Assembly: GCA_035342095.1 (NCBI GenBank)
Contig: DAOQWL010000014.1
Span: 18,668-82,667 of the forward strand
Direction: 5' to 3'
Length of the DNA stretch: 64,000 nt
DNA from: PLanc-01 sp035342095
GTDB lineage: Bacteria; Planctomycetota; Phycisphaerae; Sedimentisphaerales; Anaerobacaceae
The notes under the pieces are model-generated. The model saw only the letters and a program-made list of their open reading frames with translations, was not told where the DNA came from and did no database searches. A program made the translations under genes and the position numbers. Of this stretch, positions 54,165 to 62,723 are shown piece by piece (within the stretch, counting starts at the first letter, position 1; each line of letters begins with the position of its first letter).

Positions 54165-57020
54165 ATGGACATGGACTTCAAACGCAAGATCGTCGAATTC
54201 TCAGTGGACCACCACAAGCTGGTCACCGTGGTGATGGTGGCCTTCACCCTGGTCTGTGCCGCGTTCATCCCGAGGATCAGGGTGGACACGGACCCGGAGA
54301 ACATGCTCTCGGAGCACGAAGCCGTCCGGGTCTTCCACGAGCAGACCAAGAAGGACTTCATCCTCAACGACATCGTGGTCGTCGGCGTGGTCAACAACAA
54401 GAACCCCAACGGCGTATTCAACGTCCAGTCGCTCCAGCGGATCTACGACCTGACGCAGTTCGCCAAGACGCTGCAGTGGCCGAACCCGAAGGACCCGAAC
54501 GAGACCCTCGGCGTCGTCGAGGTGGACCTGCTGGCCCCGTCCCTGGTGGATCACATCAGCCAGGGCGGTCCCGGCGAGATCCGCTTCGAGTGGCTCATGC
54601 CCGAGCCGCCCAAGACCGCGTCCGAGGCCCTCGCGGTCCGCGACAAGGCCCTCTCCAATCCCCTCCTGAAGGACACCCTCGTCTCGGGCGATGGCAAAGC
54701 GATCTGCCTGTACCTGCCGCTGACGAGCAAGGACCTCAGCCACGAGGTGTACACGAAGCTGCGAAATCACATCGCGACGTTCACCGGCGACGAGCAGTAC
54801 CACATCACCGGCCTGCCCGTCGCGGAGGACACCTTCGGCTATGAGATGTTCATCCAGATGGCGATCTCCGCGCCGCTGGCCATGCTGACCATCTTCATCC
54901 TGATGCTGGTCTTTTTCCGCAAGCTGGTGTTGATCGTCTCGCCCATGATCATCGCGATGGTGACGGTCCTGTCCACGATGGGCCTGCTCATCGGGTTCGG
55001 ATTCCCCGTGCACATCATGAGCTCGATGATCCCGATCTTCCTGATGCCGATCGCGGTGGTGGACTCGGTGCACATCCTGTCGGAGTTCTTCGAGAAGTAC
55101 ACGAAGGAGAAAGGCCGCCGACAGACGACGATCGAGGTGATGGGCACGTTGTTCGTCCCGATGCTGTATACCTCGCTGACCTCCGCGGCGGGCTTCGCCT
55201 CGCTGGCGTTGACGCCGATCCCGCCCGTGCAGGTATTCGGCGTGCTCGTCGCTGTCGGCATCATGATCGCGTGGGTCTTCACCGTCACGTTCGTGCCCGC
55301 CTACATTATGTTCCTCAACGAGAAGGGACTGGAGAACTTCGGCGCCGCGGTGGTCCACGAGCAGAAGCAGACCTGGCTGACCCGCCTGCTGCACGGCGCC
55401 GGCCGGCTCACGGTCACCACGGCCAAACCGATCCTCCTGGGGGTGGCGATCCTCGCGGCTGTCGCCGTCTACGGCATCACTCGCGTCAATATCAACGACA
55501 ACCCGATCAAGTGGTTTGCCAAGAGCCACCCGATCCGCCTGGCGGACACCGAGTTGAATCAGCACTTCGCGGGCACCTATATGGCGTACCTGGTCCTGCG
55601 GGACGGCGCCGACCCGAACGTCTCTCTCGAGTATGTCACGGGCCTGCGGGACCGCCTCCGCGCCAAGGTGGAGGAACTGTCCGCCGACAACCCGAAGGCA
55701 GCGGACCTCCTGGTGCAGGCGGACACCGCGGTGGTGAAGGAGGCCTCGAACAAGGTCGCGAAGACGGCGTTTCTCGGCAAGCTGTCCGAGTACGCCGAGC
55801 AGCAGCAGGCGTCGGCGCCCCAGGACACGGCGGACGCCTGGTATGAACTGGCCGACTTCTTCGAATTGGAGAAGGAGGCCCTGAAGCTCTTCAAGCAGCC
55901 CGAGGCGCTGCGCTATATCGCGAGCCTGGAGGACCACCTCGAAGGCACCGGCCTGGTCGGCAAGAGCAATTCCATCGCGGACATCGTCAAGAAGGTCTAC
56001 ATGGAGCTGATCGACGGCAAGCCGGAGAACTACCGGATTCCCGACACCAGCGGCGCGGTCGCCCAGAGCCTGCTCCAGTTCCAGAGCAGCCACACGCCCG
56101 ACGACCTCTGGCACTTCGTGACGAACGACCTGGACAAGGCCAACATCTGGCTCCAGCTCAAGAGCGGCGACAACAAGGACATGGAGAAAGTCGTCGCGGC
56201 GGTCGAGGAGTACTTCGAGACCACGCCACCGCCGATGCCAATGAAGCACGATTGGGCGGGCCTGACCTACATCAACATCGTCTGGCAGCAGAAGATGGTC
56301 TGGGGCATGTTGCAGTCGCTCCTGGGCAGCTTCATCATCGTGTTCATCATGATGGCGATCATGTTCCGCTCGGCGCTGTGGGGACTGGTCTGCATGGTGC
56401 CCTTGTCGATCACGATCGCAGTCATCTACGGCGTGATCGGATTGGTCGGCAAGGACTACGACATGCCCGTCGCGGTGCTCAGCGCCCTGACGCTCGGCAT
56501 GGCGGTCGATTTCGCGATCCACTTCCTGGAGCGGGCCCGCGGCAGTCACGCGCAGACAGGCTCGTGGCAGGCCAGCGCCGCGGAGATGTTCGGCGAGCCC
56601 GCGCGGGCCATCGCAAGAAACGTCCTGGTCATCGCGATCGGCTTCCTGCCGCTGCTGGCGGCGCCGCTGGTGCCCTATAGGACGGTCGGCATCTTCCTCT
56701 GTGCGATCATGGCGCTGTCGGGCGTCGTGACGCTGATCGTCCTGCCGGCCATCCTGACCGCGGCGGAGAAGCGGTTGTTCAGGATCGCAGCCACGCCGGA
56801 ATCCGCGAAGTGCAATTGTGCGTTCTGCTTCGTGATCTCGGTGGCCAGTGTGGTCGTCGTGCTCCTGAACATCTACCAATTCGGCAAGATGGGCTTCAAC
56901 AGCTTCATGTGGCTCAGCATCATTGCGGTCCCGATTCTGGCCGTGATCTGCGGCCTGATGTCCCGTCGGCAGGCCTGCCGGACCTTGCAGGCACGACAGG
57001 AAGAGAAACCGACTGTTTGA
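54165..57020 (+). CDS. RND/MMPL-superfamily membrane exporter
   Basis: 951 residues. Topology: helix at about 18-38, a large outer loop, a group of helices with sterol-sensing-like features (ISAPLAMLTIFILMLVFF; VVDSVHILSEFFEK with the conserved Asp), a second outer loop (about 450-680) and a second group of helices ending in VDFAIHFLERARG. The paired GxxxDS/GxxxDF motifs in helix 4 and 10 are the proton-relay type of the MmpL/HpnN group. These pumps move lipids or hydrophobic molecules across or from the inner membrane. ATG 54165 precedes the first helix. Probably moves its cargo to the LolA-like protein behind it. Confidence 0.9.
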   Translation: MDMDFKRKIVEFSVDHHKLVTVVMVAFTLVCAAFIPRIRVDTDPENMLSEHEAVRVFHEQTKKDFILNDIVVVGVVNNKNPNGVFNVQSLQRIYDLTQFAKTLQWPNPKDPNETLGVVEVDLLAPSLVDHISQGGPGEIRFEWLMPEPPKTASEALAVRDKALSNPLLKDTLVSGDGKAICLYLPLTSKDLSHEVYTKLRNHIATFTGDEQYHITGLPVAEDTFGYEMFIQMAISAPLAMLTIFILMLVFFRKLVLIVSPMIIAMVTVLSTMGLLIGFGFPVHIMSSMIPIFLMPIAVVDSVHILSEFFEKYTKEKGRRQTTIEVMGTLFVPMLYTSLTSAAGFASLALTPIPPVQVFGVLVAVGIMIAWVFTVTFVPAYIMFLNEKGLENFGAAVVHEQKQTWLTRLLHGAGRLTVTTAKPILLGVAILAAVAVYGITRVNINDNPIKWFAKSHPIRLADTELNQHFAGTYMAYLVLRDGADPNVSLEYVTGLRDRLRAKVEELSADNPKAADLLVQADTAVVKEASNKVAKTAFLGKLSEYAEQQQASAPQDTADAWYELADFFELEKEALKLFKQPEALRYIASLEDHLEGTGLVGKSNSIADIVKKVYMELIDGKPENYRIPDTSGAVAQSLLQFQSSHTPDDLWHFVTNDLDKANIWLQLKSGDNKDMEKVVAAVEEYFETTPPPMPMKHDWAGLTYINIVWQQKMVWGMLQSLLGSFIIVFIMMAIMFRSALWGLVCMVPLSITIAVIYGVIGLVGKDYDMPVAVLSALTLGMAVDFAIHFLERARGSHAQTGSWQASAAEMFGEPARAIARNVLVIAIGFLPLLAAPLVPYRTVGIFLCAIMALSGVVTLIVLPAILTAAEKRLFRIAATPESAKCNCAFCFVISVASVVVVLLNIYQFGKMGFNSFMWLSIIAVPILAVICGLMSRRQACRTLQARQEEKPTV

Positions 57021-57034
57021 ATTCGGAGAGTGCC

Positions 57035-57265
57035 ATGATGACCGTCGAACGATCCTTACGAGCCATTGCAGGGTTCTTCATCCTGCTCAGCGTTCTACTG
57101 GCCCATTATCATTCCCCCTACTGGCTGCTGTTCACCGCCTTCGTGGGACTGAATCTCCTCCAGTCGGCGTTCACCGACTGGTGCCCGATGATGACGTTCC
57201 TCAAGAAGCTCGGAGTCCCAAGCCAGTGCCAGAACCACGGAGGTACCGTATGTTCCACAAAATGA
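57035..57265 (+). CDS. DUF2892-like small membrane protein
   Basis: 76 residues with two hydrophobic segments (RAIAGFFILLSVLLAHYHS; WLLFTAFVGLNLLQSAF) and then DWCPMMTFLKKLGV, the YgaP/DUF2892-type inner-membrane fold that ends in a CPxxxxL motif. GGAGAG lies 5 nt upstream of ATG 57035. It lies 14 nt after the pump and overlaps the next gene by 16 nt. Conserved in such operons, role unknown. Confidence 0.8.
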   Translation: MMTVERSLRAIAGFFILLSVLLAHYHSPYWLLFTAFVGLNLLQSAFTDWCPMMTFLKKLGVPSQCQNHGGTVCSTK

Positions 57266-58044
57266 CCTTATCGACACTCTTGATTTCCTTGGGTGGTGCG
57301 GCCGGCATCGGCTTCGCCGAGGACACGCCGGATGTCCAGACCATCGTGAACAAGGCGAATGTCGTCGCCTACTACCAGGGCAACGACGGCAAGTCGACAG
57401 TCCAAATGGTCATCACGAGCAAGCAGGGCCAGACCCGCGAGCGACTGTTCAACATCGTGCGAAAAGACGTCCAGGACGGCGGCGACCAGAAGTACTTCGT
57501 CTACTTCCAGCGTCCGGCGGACGTCCGGCGCATGAGCTATATGGTGCACAAGCACGTCGCCAAGGACGACGACCGATGGCTCTACATGCCTTCGCTCGAT
57601 CTGGTCAAACGGATTGCCGCAGGGGACAAACGCACCAGCTTCGTCGGCTCGGATTTCCTCTATGAGGACGTCTCGGGCCGGAACCTCGACGAGGACACGC
57701 ACGAGCTGGTGGAAACCACCGACGCGTTCTACGTCGTCAAGAACGTCCCGAAGAAGCCCGAGACGGTCGAATTCAGCTACTACAACGTCTCCATCGACAA
57801 GAAGACCTTCGTCCCCATGAAGATGGAGTTCTACGACAAGGAAGGCAAGCTCTACCGCACGATCGAGTCGAAGAAGGTCGAGGAGATCCAGGGCTTCCCG
57901 ACGGTCACCGTGTCCCTCGTCCAGGACCTCAAGAGCGGCAGCAAGACCGAGATGACCTTCAGCAACGTGAAGTACGACATCGGCATCGGCGAGATCTTCG
58001 AGGAGCGGTACCTCCGCAAGCCGCCGCAGGAGGTGACGAAATGA
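57250..58044 (+). CDS. LolA-like outer-membrane lipoprotein-sorting protein
   Basis: 264 residues from ATG 57250 (GGAGG 5 nt upstream). Signal peptide, then an 11-stranded LolA/LolB-like fold with the DUF4292 pattern (MVITSKQGQTRERLFNIV; YFVYFQRPADVRRMSYMVHK; RWLYMPSLDLVKRI; GSDFLYEDV). Such proteins carry hydrophobic molecules across the periplasm. Here it follows an RND pump and precedes a barrel protein, so a cargo-handling role between them is the simplest reading. Confidence 0.87.
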   Translation: MFHKMTLSTLLISLGGAAGIGFAEDTPDVQTIVNKANVVAYYQGNDGKSTVQMVITSKQGQTRERLFNIVRKDVQDGGDQKYFVYFQRPADVRRMSYMVHKHVAKDDDRWLYMPSLDLVKRIAAGDKRTSFVGSDFLYEDVSGRNLDEDTHELVETTDAFYVVKNVPKKPETVEFSYYNVSIDKKTFVPMKMEFYDKEGKLYRTIESKKVEEIQGFPTVTVSLVQDLKSGSKTEMTFSNVKYDIGIGEIFEERYLRKPPQEVTK

Positions 58045-59345
58045 CCCGCGGCAAGACCATGGCGGTCCTGGTCACTCTGGCGTGCACCTGGACGGTCGGC
58101 GCCCGGCAGGAGCCGAATGAGCCGCACGAGAAGAGGAGCCCCGTTCGGGAGTTCCTGGAGAAGCACGACATCGAATATCACGGCTTCTACGAGACCCGCG
58201 TCGGCGCCCGGCTCCTGGACGACCCCTATGAGGGGAAGGACCTCAGCATCGGCGAGGCCCGATACCAGTTCGATCTCCTCGCCATGCGAGACTGGGGCGA
58301 CGTCAAGGTCAAGGGCGACGCCTACGGGGACTTCGTCGAGGAGCAGGCGGTCTTCGACCTCCGCGAGGCGAACTTCTTCACGCGTCCGAGCGACTCGGTG
58401 GACCTCAAGCTCGGACGCCAGGTCCTCACCTGGGGCACCGGCGACCTGATCTTCATCAACGACGTGTTCCCGAAGGACTGGGTCTCCTTCTTCATCGGAC
58501 GGGACACGGAGTACCTCAAGGCCCCCTCGGACGCGGTCAAGGTCAGCCTGTTCTCCGACGCGGCCAACCTGGACGTGGCCTATACGCCGGAGTTCGACTC
58601 CGACCGCTACATCACCGGGGATCGGCTCTCCTACTACAATCCGATCCTCGGTCGCTACGCCGGCGAGGACGACGAGATGATGATCTCGCGACGGCGGGAG
58701 TTCTTCGAGGAGGATGAGACCGCGCTGCGACTCTATCGCAACATCAGCAACTATGAGCTGGCCCTCTACGGCTACTGGGGCTACTGGAAGAGCCCCGCGG
58801 GTTTCAACTCGACGCTGACTCGGGCGACCTTTCCCGAGTTGTACGTCTACGGCGCCAGCATTCGCGGAACGCTCGGCATGGGCATCGCCAACGCGGAGGT
58901 CGGCTACTACGATTCCGTGGACGACCGCACCGGCGACAACCCGCTCGTCAACAACTCGGAGATGCGATACCTCCTCGGCTACACGCAGGAGATCGCCCGG
59001 GATTTCACCGCCGGCGTGCAGTACTACGTCGAGCAGTTGCTCGACTACGGCAACTACGAGGACAGTCTATCCGCGGGCAGCTACGCACGGGACGAGTTCC
59101 GACACGTTACGACGCTCCGGCTGACGAAAATGCTCATGAACCAGAACCTGATGCTCTCGCTGTTCGCGTACTACTCGCCCTCGGACGAGGACGTCTACAT
59201 GCGGCCGATGGTGAACTACAAGGCCAGCGACCACCTGATGTACGAGGTCGGCGCGAACGTCTTCTTCGGCGACGAGGACTACACCTTCTTCAACCAGTTC
59301 CACAACAACACGAACGTCTATTGCGGCGTGCGATATAGCTTCTGA
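58041..59345 (+). CDS. Outer-membrane beta-barrel protein (DUF1302-like)
   Basis: 434 residues. Signal peptide (VLVTLACTWTVGA); the mature part is a barrel with alternating strands and many Tyr/Asp turns (GFYETRVGARLLDD; DVKVKGDAYGDFVEEQA; KLGRQVLTWGTGDLIFIND; GANVFFGDEDYTFFNQFH), and ends in YSF, a usual C-terminal aromatic for barrel insertion. ATG 58041 overlaps the previous stop (ATGA). The conserved 'GRQxxxWGxxD' segment matches barrel proteins found with MMPL pumps and LolA-like carriers. Confidence 0.83.
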   Translation: MTRGKTMAVLVTLACTWTVGARQEPNEPHEKRSPVREFLEKHDIEYHGFYETRVGARLLDDPYEGKDLSIGEARYQFDLLAMRDWGDVKVKGDAYGDFVEEQAVFDLREANFFTRPSDSVDLKLGRQVLTWGTGDLIFINDVFPKDWVSFFIGRDTEYLKAPSDAVKVSLFSDAANLDVAYTPEFDSDRYITGDRLSYYNPILGRYAGEDDEMMISRRREFFEEDETALRLYRNISNYELALYGYWGYWKSPAGFNSTLTRATFPELYVYGASIRGTLGMGIANAEVGYYDSVDDRTGDNPLVNNSEMRYLLGYTQEIARDFTAGVQYYVEQLLDYGNYEDSLSAGSYARDEFRHVTTLRLTKMLMNQNLMLSLFAYYSPSDEDVYMRPMVNYKASDHLMYEVGANVFFGDEDYTFFNQFHNNTNVYCGVRYSF

Positions 59346-59406
59346 CAGGCATGAGTCACCTGAGTGGGTATGTCGGTTCAGACCTGTGCCCAGCGCACAT
59401 GCCGCG

Positions 59407-59814
59407 CTACCAGTAGCGATCTGTGACCCTCGAATTGTCCACTTGGTTTGAGACGCGAAAGCTATGCAGTCTGCAGTAGCGTACGAGCAGGGCCTCAATC
59501 GAAGCCTTCGCTTCGCGAGGGTGAGCGTTTGGTCCGACGGTCACGCGTACGTTTTCCCAGACATTCTCGTCCTCGCCTGGGTCCAGACTGATTTTCCAAT
59601 ATGGAATCACAAGACCGTTACGACTGCGAAATCCAAGCCTTTCGTCTGTCCCCATTCCCGGATCAGGTCGCGCGATCAGTCTCCACTCCTTCTCCGCAGC
59701 GAAGTCCTTACTCTTGATCGGTTGTTCGACGAGTATGTGCTGCAGGAGACCTGCCCTGAACTTGTCGATCTCCAGTTGCTGCATGGCCCAGGGCCTCCCA
59801 CGATACAAATGCAC
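59407..59814 (-). pseudogene. 5'-truncated DUF2971 gene
   Basis: 135 residues corresponding to the C-terminal third of DUF2971 proteins: DFAAEKEWRLIARPDPGMG, NGLVIPYWKISLD, VRVTVGPNAHPREAKASIEALL. Normal members run to about 250-300 residues and have an N-terminal domain that is absent here. Directly upstream of the break is a palindromic element with imperfect inverted ends at 59855-60065, which may have caused the loss. The function of DUF2971 is not established; some members are in defence islands. Confidence 0.6.
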
Positions 59815-59854
59815 TTCTCCCGCAGCGACCTCGCAAGGACAGACAATTCCGCGA

Positions 59855-60065
59855 GAATACGTGTGTCGCTTTTTGGGGTTCCAGCGGAGAGAGCGAAGAG
59901 GCCCGCCGTGCTGCCGGGCTCTCTCCGCCGCATACCCACGGGCTTCGGCGCTCGGGTCGCTCGCCAGCGTTGCCCTATCCTCCGAGCCGGCGCATACAGT
60001 CTATCACTCGCGACACGTCATGCCAAGAACTCTCCGCCGGCACCCCGCAAAGCGATATACGCAAC
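59855..60065. repeat. MITE-like element with imperfect inverted ends beside a broken gene
   Basis: About 36 nt at 59855-59890 (GAATACGTGTGTCGCTTTTT then GGGGTTCCAGCGGAGAG) are inversely repeated at 60030-60065 with some mismatches. Inside is a perfect 11-bp pair GCGGAGAGAGC (59884-59894) and GCTCTCTCCGC (59918-59928). It covers most of the 384-nt gap between two minus-strand genes. Confidence 0.6.
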
Positions 60066-60117
60066 AGTCTTGATTCGATCTTCCAGGGGAGCACGCGGGA
60101 GCACGCGAACAATCGAA

Positions 60118-60175
60118 GGCACAGAGAAGGAGGCAATGGCAGTCTTGCCTCTGTGTTCTCTGTGCCCTCTGTGGC
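60118..60175. repeat. Family F intergenic repeat (copy F2)
   Basis: GGCACAGAGAA (60118-60128) pairs with TTCTCTGTGCC (60156-60166), and GAGGCAA (60130-60136) with TTGCCTC (60145-60151). GTGCCCTCTGTGGC (60162-60175) is identical to 33403-33416. Confidence 0.6.
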
Positions 60176-60198
60176 TTCTTGTCTTGCACCCGCAGCGA

Positions 60199-61179
60199 TC
60201 AGCTTCGCCAGGGGCGGGTTCGGTTCTTCAGGTTGCTGAGCGTCTCGTTGAGGATCTTGGCGTCCTCGGCGATCTCGAAGTCGAACATGCCGGCCAGCGT
60301 GTGATCCGCGCCGTTCTCGAAGACATACTTGAACGCGTCGTTCGGCGGGATCGCCCCGGCCGCCATCACCTTGAACGCGATCCACGGCTTCGTCACCTTC
60401 TTCATCACCTCGATGGTTTCCTGCGGATCGCGGCACCAGTACCCCGGGACCTCGTTGTACGCGCCCTTGAGCTCATGGGGCTTCGGAGCGCTGGGGTAAT
60501 TGTGGTGGTGGAACGTCTTGATGTAGAAGTCCGCCGGGATGTTGTGTTTCTCGCACTGCACCACCGCGTTGAGGTCGTGGCAGCCGACGCCGGAGGGGAC
60601 GCCCAGGTCCTTGCCGATCTCGACCGCCTTGCGGACCATGTCCATCTTCCCCTGGGCACAGAGCGGGTCGGAGCGGACACCCCAGAGGTACAGGGCCTCG
60701 GTGCCCTCATCGACCAGTTCCTTCGCCATGTCCCGATAGGCCTTCATGTCGTCGGTGAGTTCCGCGATGGGGCAGATGATCCACTGCATCTTGCCCTTGT
60801 AGCGTTGTCGGTACCGCTTGAGCATCGACACGATCCCCGGCGGATTGTGGATGGACAGCGTATTGATCCCGTGGGCCTCCGCCAGGGCCATCGTCTCGTG
60901 GATCTTCTCCTCGGTGTTGTAGTGGGCACAGAGGTTGTAGACGTACTTGAGGTCGCGGCTGTGCGTGTAGTGGGTCAGGAGGTTCCCGCCCAGCAGCATC
61001 CGGCTGACCTCCATATCGCCGATCTTGCCGACAGGCATGGTCCCCTTCGAGCCCGGCTCGACCTTGATATCGAGCTTGCCGACCTGCGCGCCCCGGCCCG
61101 CACTGACCGCGAGCACGCTGCCCGCAGAGGCAACCAGCGACTGCTTCATGAAACTGCGACGATTCACCTGTGACGACAT
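60199..61179 (-). CDS. Tat-exported TIM-barrel-like protein, unknown function
   Basis: 326 residues. A twin-arginine signal NRRSFMKQSLVASAGSVLA begins the protein, so it is exported folded, probably with a bound metal or cofactor. The mature part looks like an alpha/beta barrel of aldo/keto-reductase or DUF-type (SRMLLGGNLLTHYTH; HGINTLSIHNPPGIVS; EALYLWGVRSDPL; PWIAFKVMAAGAIPP). AAGGAG precedes ATG 61179. It is last in the minus-strand group with the DUF1080-ThuA and Gfo/Idh/MocA genes, suggesting a role in sugar catabolism. Confidence 0.72.
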   Translation of the reverse strand: MSSQVNRRSFMKQSLVASAGSVLAVSAGRGAQVGKLDIKVEPGSKGTMPVGKIGDMEVSRMLLGGNLLTHYTHSRDLKYVYNLCAHYNTEEKIHETMALAEAHGINTLSIHNPPGIVSMLKRYRQRYKGKMQWIICPIAELTDDMKAYRDMAKELVDEGTEALYLWGVRSDPLCAQGKMDMVRKAVEIGKDLGVPSGVGCHDLNAVVQCEKHNIPADFYIKTFHHHNYPSAPKPHELKGAYNEVPGYWCRDPQETIEVMKKVTKPWIAFKVMAAGAIPPNDAFKYVFENGADHTLAGMFDFEIAEDAKILNETLSNLKNRTRPWRS

Positions 61180-61225
61180 GCGATTCTCCTTGCTATTCGA
61201 GCCTTCTCGGATATCAGATTTCAGA

Positions 61226-62530
61226 TTACAGCCGACCGATGGACCATCGGATCGAGCGGGCGACGAGCCGGCGGAAGTTCGGATTGGCGTAGGCCTTGCC
61301 GTCGTGGCCGAGCTGGAGGAACACGACGCGATTGCCGCCGGAGGGGCGCACCCAGCAGACGGTCGAGTCGTTCTTCGGATGGTCGGTCATCAGCAGGACG
61401 TGGTTGTCCTTGGCGAACCAGGCGCCCTTGTAGGTCTCATCGTGGATCGTGAAGTCGCTCAGGCCCTTCGTGATCGGGTGCTCGCGGTCCACGACCTGGA
61501 TGTTCACGTCCATGTCGTGCTGGTACATGGCGGTCTCGAAGTGGACGCCGTCGATCTCCTGCGGCTTGAGCGGGTACTTGACCCCGGTGATCTTGCGGTA
61601 CTCCTCCCAATCCGGGAACGCGCCCTCCGCATGGTGCATGCCCACCAGGCCCACGCCCCTGGCGAGCAGAGCCTTGAAATTCGCCTGGCGCTTTTCGGAG
61701 ATGTTCTGCGTCATGTTGTACAGAACGATCACATCGTAATCCCAGCGGCTGATGTCCTCGAACAGCTCGCTGTGGTCCTTCTGGGCGGCCTCGACGAACT
61801 GAATGTCGGGATGGCCCTGGAAGACGGCCAGGAAGGGATCGTGCTCGAAGTCGTGCCCGCCGGTAACGACGACGACCTTGATCGGGTCCAGCGGCCGGAC
61901 TTTGATGTTCTTGAAGTACACGAGGCTCTTGGGGTCGTGGCCCTGGATGGCGAACGTGCCCTGGTCGATCTTGCGACCCGGCGCATCCCGCGGCGGCGCC
62001 CAGTCGTCCTGCTGCGTCCAGTCGGCCGTGACCTTGCCGTCGATTTTGACGACGACGCGCCGGCCCTCGACTCGGACGTAGTAGTTGAACCACACGTCGT
62101 CCTTGGAGGGGGCGGTGTTCATCACGTCCTGGACATTGTAGAGCCCGCCGGTCTTCTTGCGGTCGGTGTGCGTCGAGTTCACCTGGCATTCGAAGCCCTT
62201 GGCCGGCCAGCCGTCCTGCTGATAGACGGTGTGGAAGTAGATGCCGGAGTTGGAACCCTGCGTGGTCTTGACATCGGCGGTGAATTCGAAGTTCCGGAAG
62301 TTGGCCCGGTTCACCGGTCCGGCGTAGAACAGGTGGCTGCGGGCGCCGTTCACGACCAGCTCGCCGTCTCTGACGCTGAACGTGCCTTCGCGCTCGCTGG
62401 CCTTCCAGCCGTCGAGGTTCTGGCCGTTGAACAGGGAGATCCACCCGTCGTCAGTAACGGCGTTCTCCGCGGCGCTGCACACGCCGAGAGCCATGCAGGC
62501 AACCAATCCTAGTGCGATCTTTCTCAACAT
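61226..62530 (-). CDS. DUF1080 (3-keto-glycoside hydrolase-type) and ThuA fusion protein
   Basis: 434 residues. Signal peptide 1-20; DUF1080 lectin-like domain about 25-215 (WISLFNGQNLDGWKASE; FEFTADVKTTQGSNSGIYFH; GTFAIQGHDPKSLVYFKNIK); ThuA glutamine-amidotransferase-fold domain about 217-434 (VVTGGHDFEHDPF; GLVGMHHAEGAFPDW; HPITKGLSDFTIHDE). DUF1080 enzymes have been assigned to cleavage of 3-keto-glycosides and ThuA to utilisation of trehalose-type disaccharides. AAGGAG is upstream of ATG 62530. The order with a Gfo/Idh/MocA oxidoreductase supports a 3-keto-sugar route. Confidence 0.88.
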   Translation of the reverse strand: MLRKIALGLVACMALGVCSAAENAVTDDGWISLFNGQNLDGWKASEREGTFSVRDGELVVNGARSHLFYAGPVNRANFRNFEFTADVKTTQGSNSGIYFHTVYQQDGWPAKGFECQVNSTHTDRKKTGGLYNVQDVMNTAPSKDDVWFNYYVRVEGRRVVVKIDGKVTADWTQQDDWAPPRDAPGRKIDQGTFAIQGHDPKSLVYFKNIKVRPLDPIKVVVVTGGHDFEHDPFLAVFQGHPDIQFVEAAQKDHSELFEDISRWDYDVIVLYNMTQNISEKRQANFKALLARGVGLVGMHHAEGAFPDWEEYRKITGVKYPLKPQEIDGVHFETAMYQHDMDVNIQVVDREHPITKGLSDFTIHDETYKGAWFAKDNHVLLMTDHPKNDSTVCWVRPSGGNRVVFLQLGHDGKAYANPNFRRLVARSIRWSIGRL

Positions 62531-62557
62531 ACTGCCTTCTCCTTCTCAATCCAAGAC

Positions 62558-62574
62558 GGTGCGTGATACGCACC
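62558..62574. repeat. Family E palindrome (E3)
   Basis: GGTGCGTGATACGCACC, 7-bp arms, in the 193-nt gap between two minus-strand genes, 28 nt before the start codon of the DUF1080-ThuA gene. Confidence 0.75.
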
Positions 62575-62621
62575 CTACTACGCCGTCCATCTCAAAATGG
62601 TGGGCAAGAGCCGCGGACACC

Positions 62622-62676
62622 GTTTGGAGTTCCGCCTTCAGGCGGGTTAAGACCGCGTAAACGCGGAACTCCAAAC
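62622..62676. repeat. Family B palindromic repeat, intergenic (copy B3)
   Basis: Perfect 14-bp ends GTTTGGAGTTCCGC (62622-62635) and GCGGAACTCCAAAC (62663-62676), with inner CCGCC-ttca-GGCGG and CCGCG-taaa-CGCGG. Same 55-nt architecture as the intragenic copy B1 at 15357. Confidence 0.9.
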
Positions 62677-62723
62677 AGGCTTTGCGTCAACATGCTGCCC
62701 ACCGAGTTAACGTGGACGGCGTA

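Noticed and set aside
54201..56879. 892-codon minus-strand frame opposite the RND pump
   Set aside because: His/Asp/Arg-rich composition without domains; antisense shadow.
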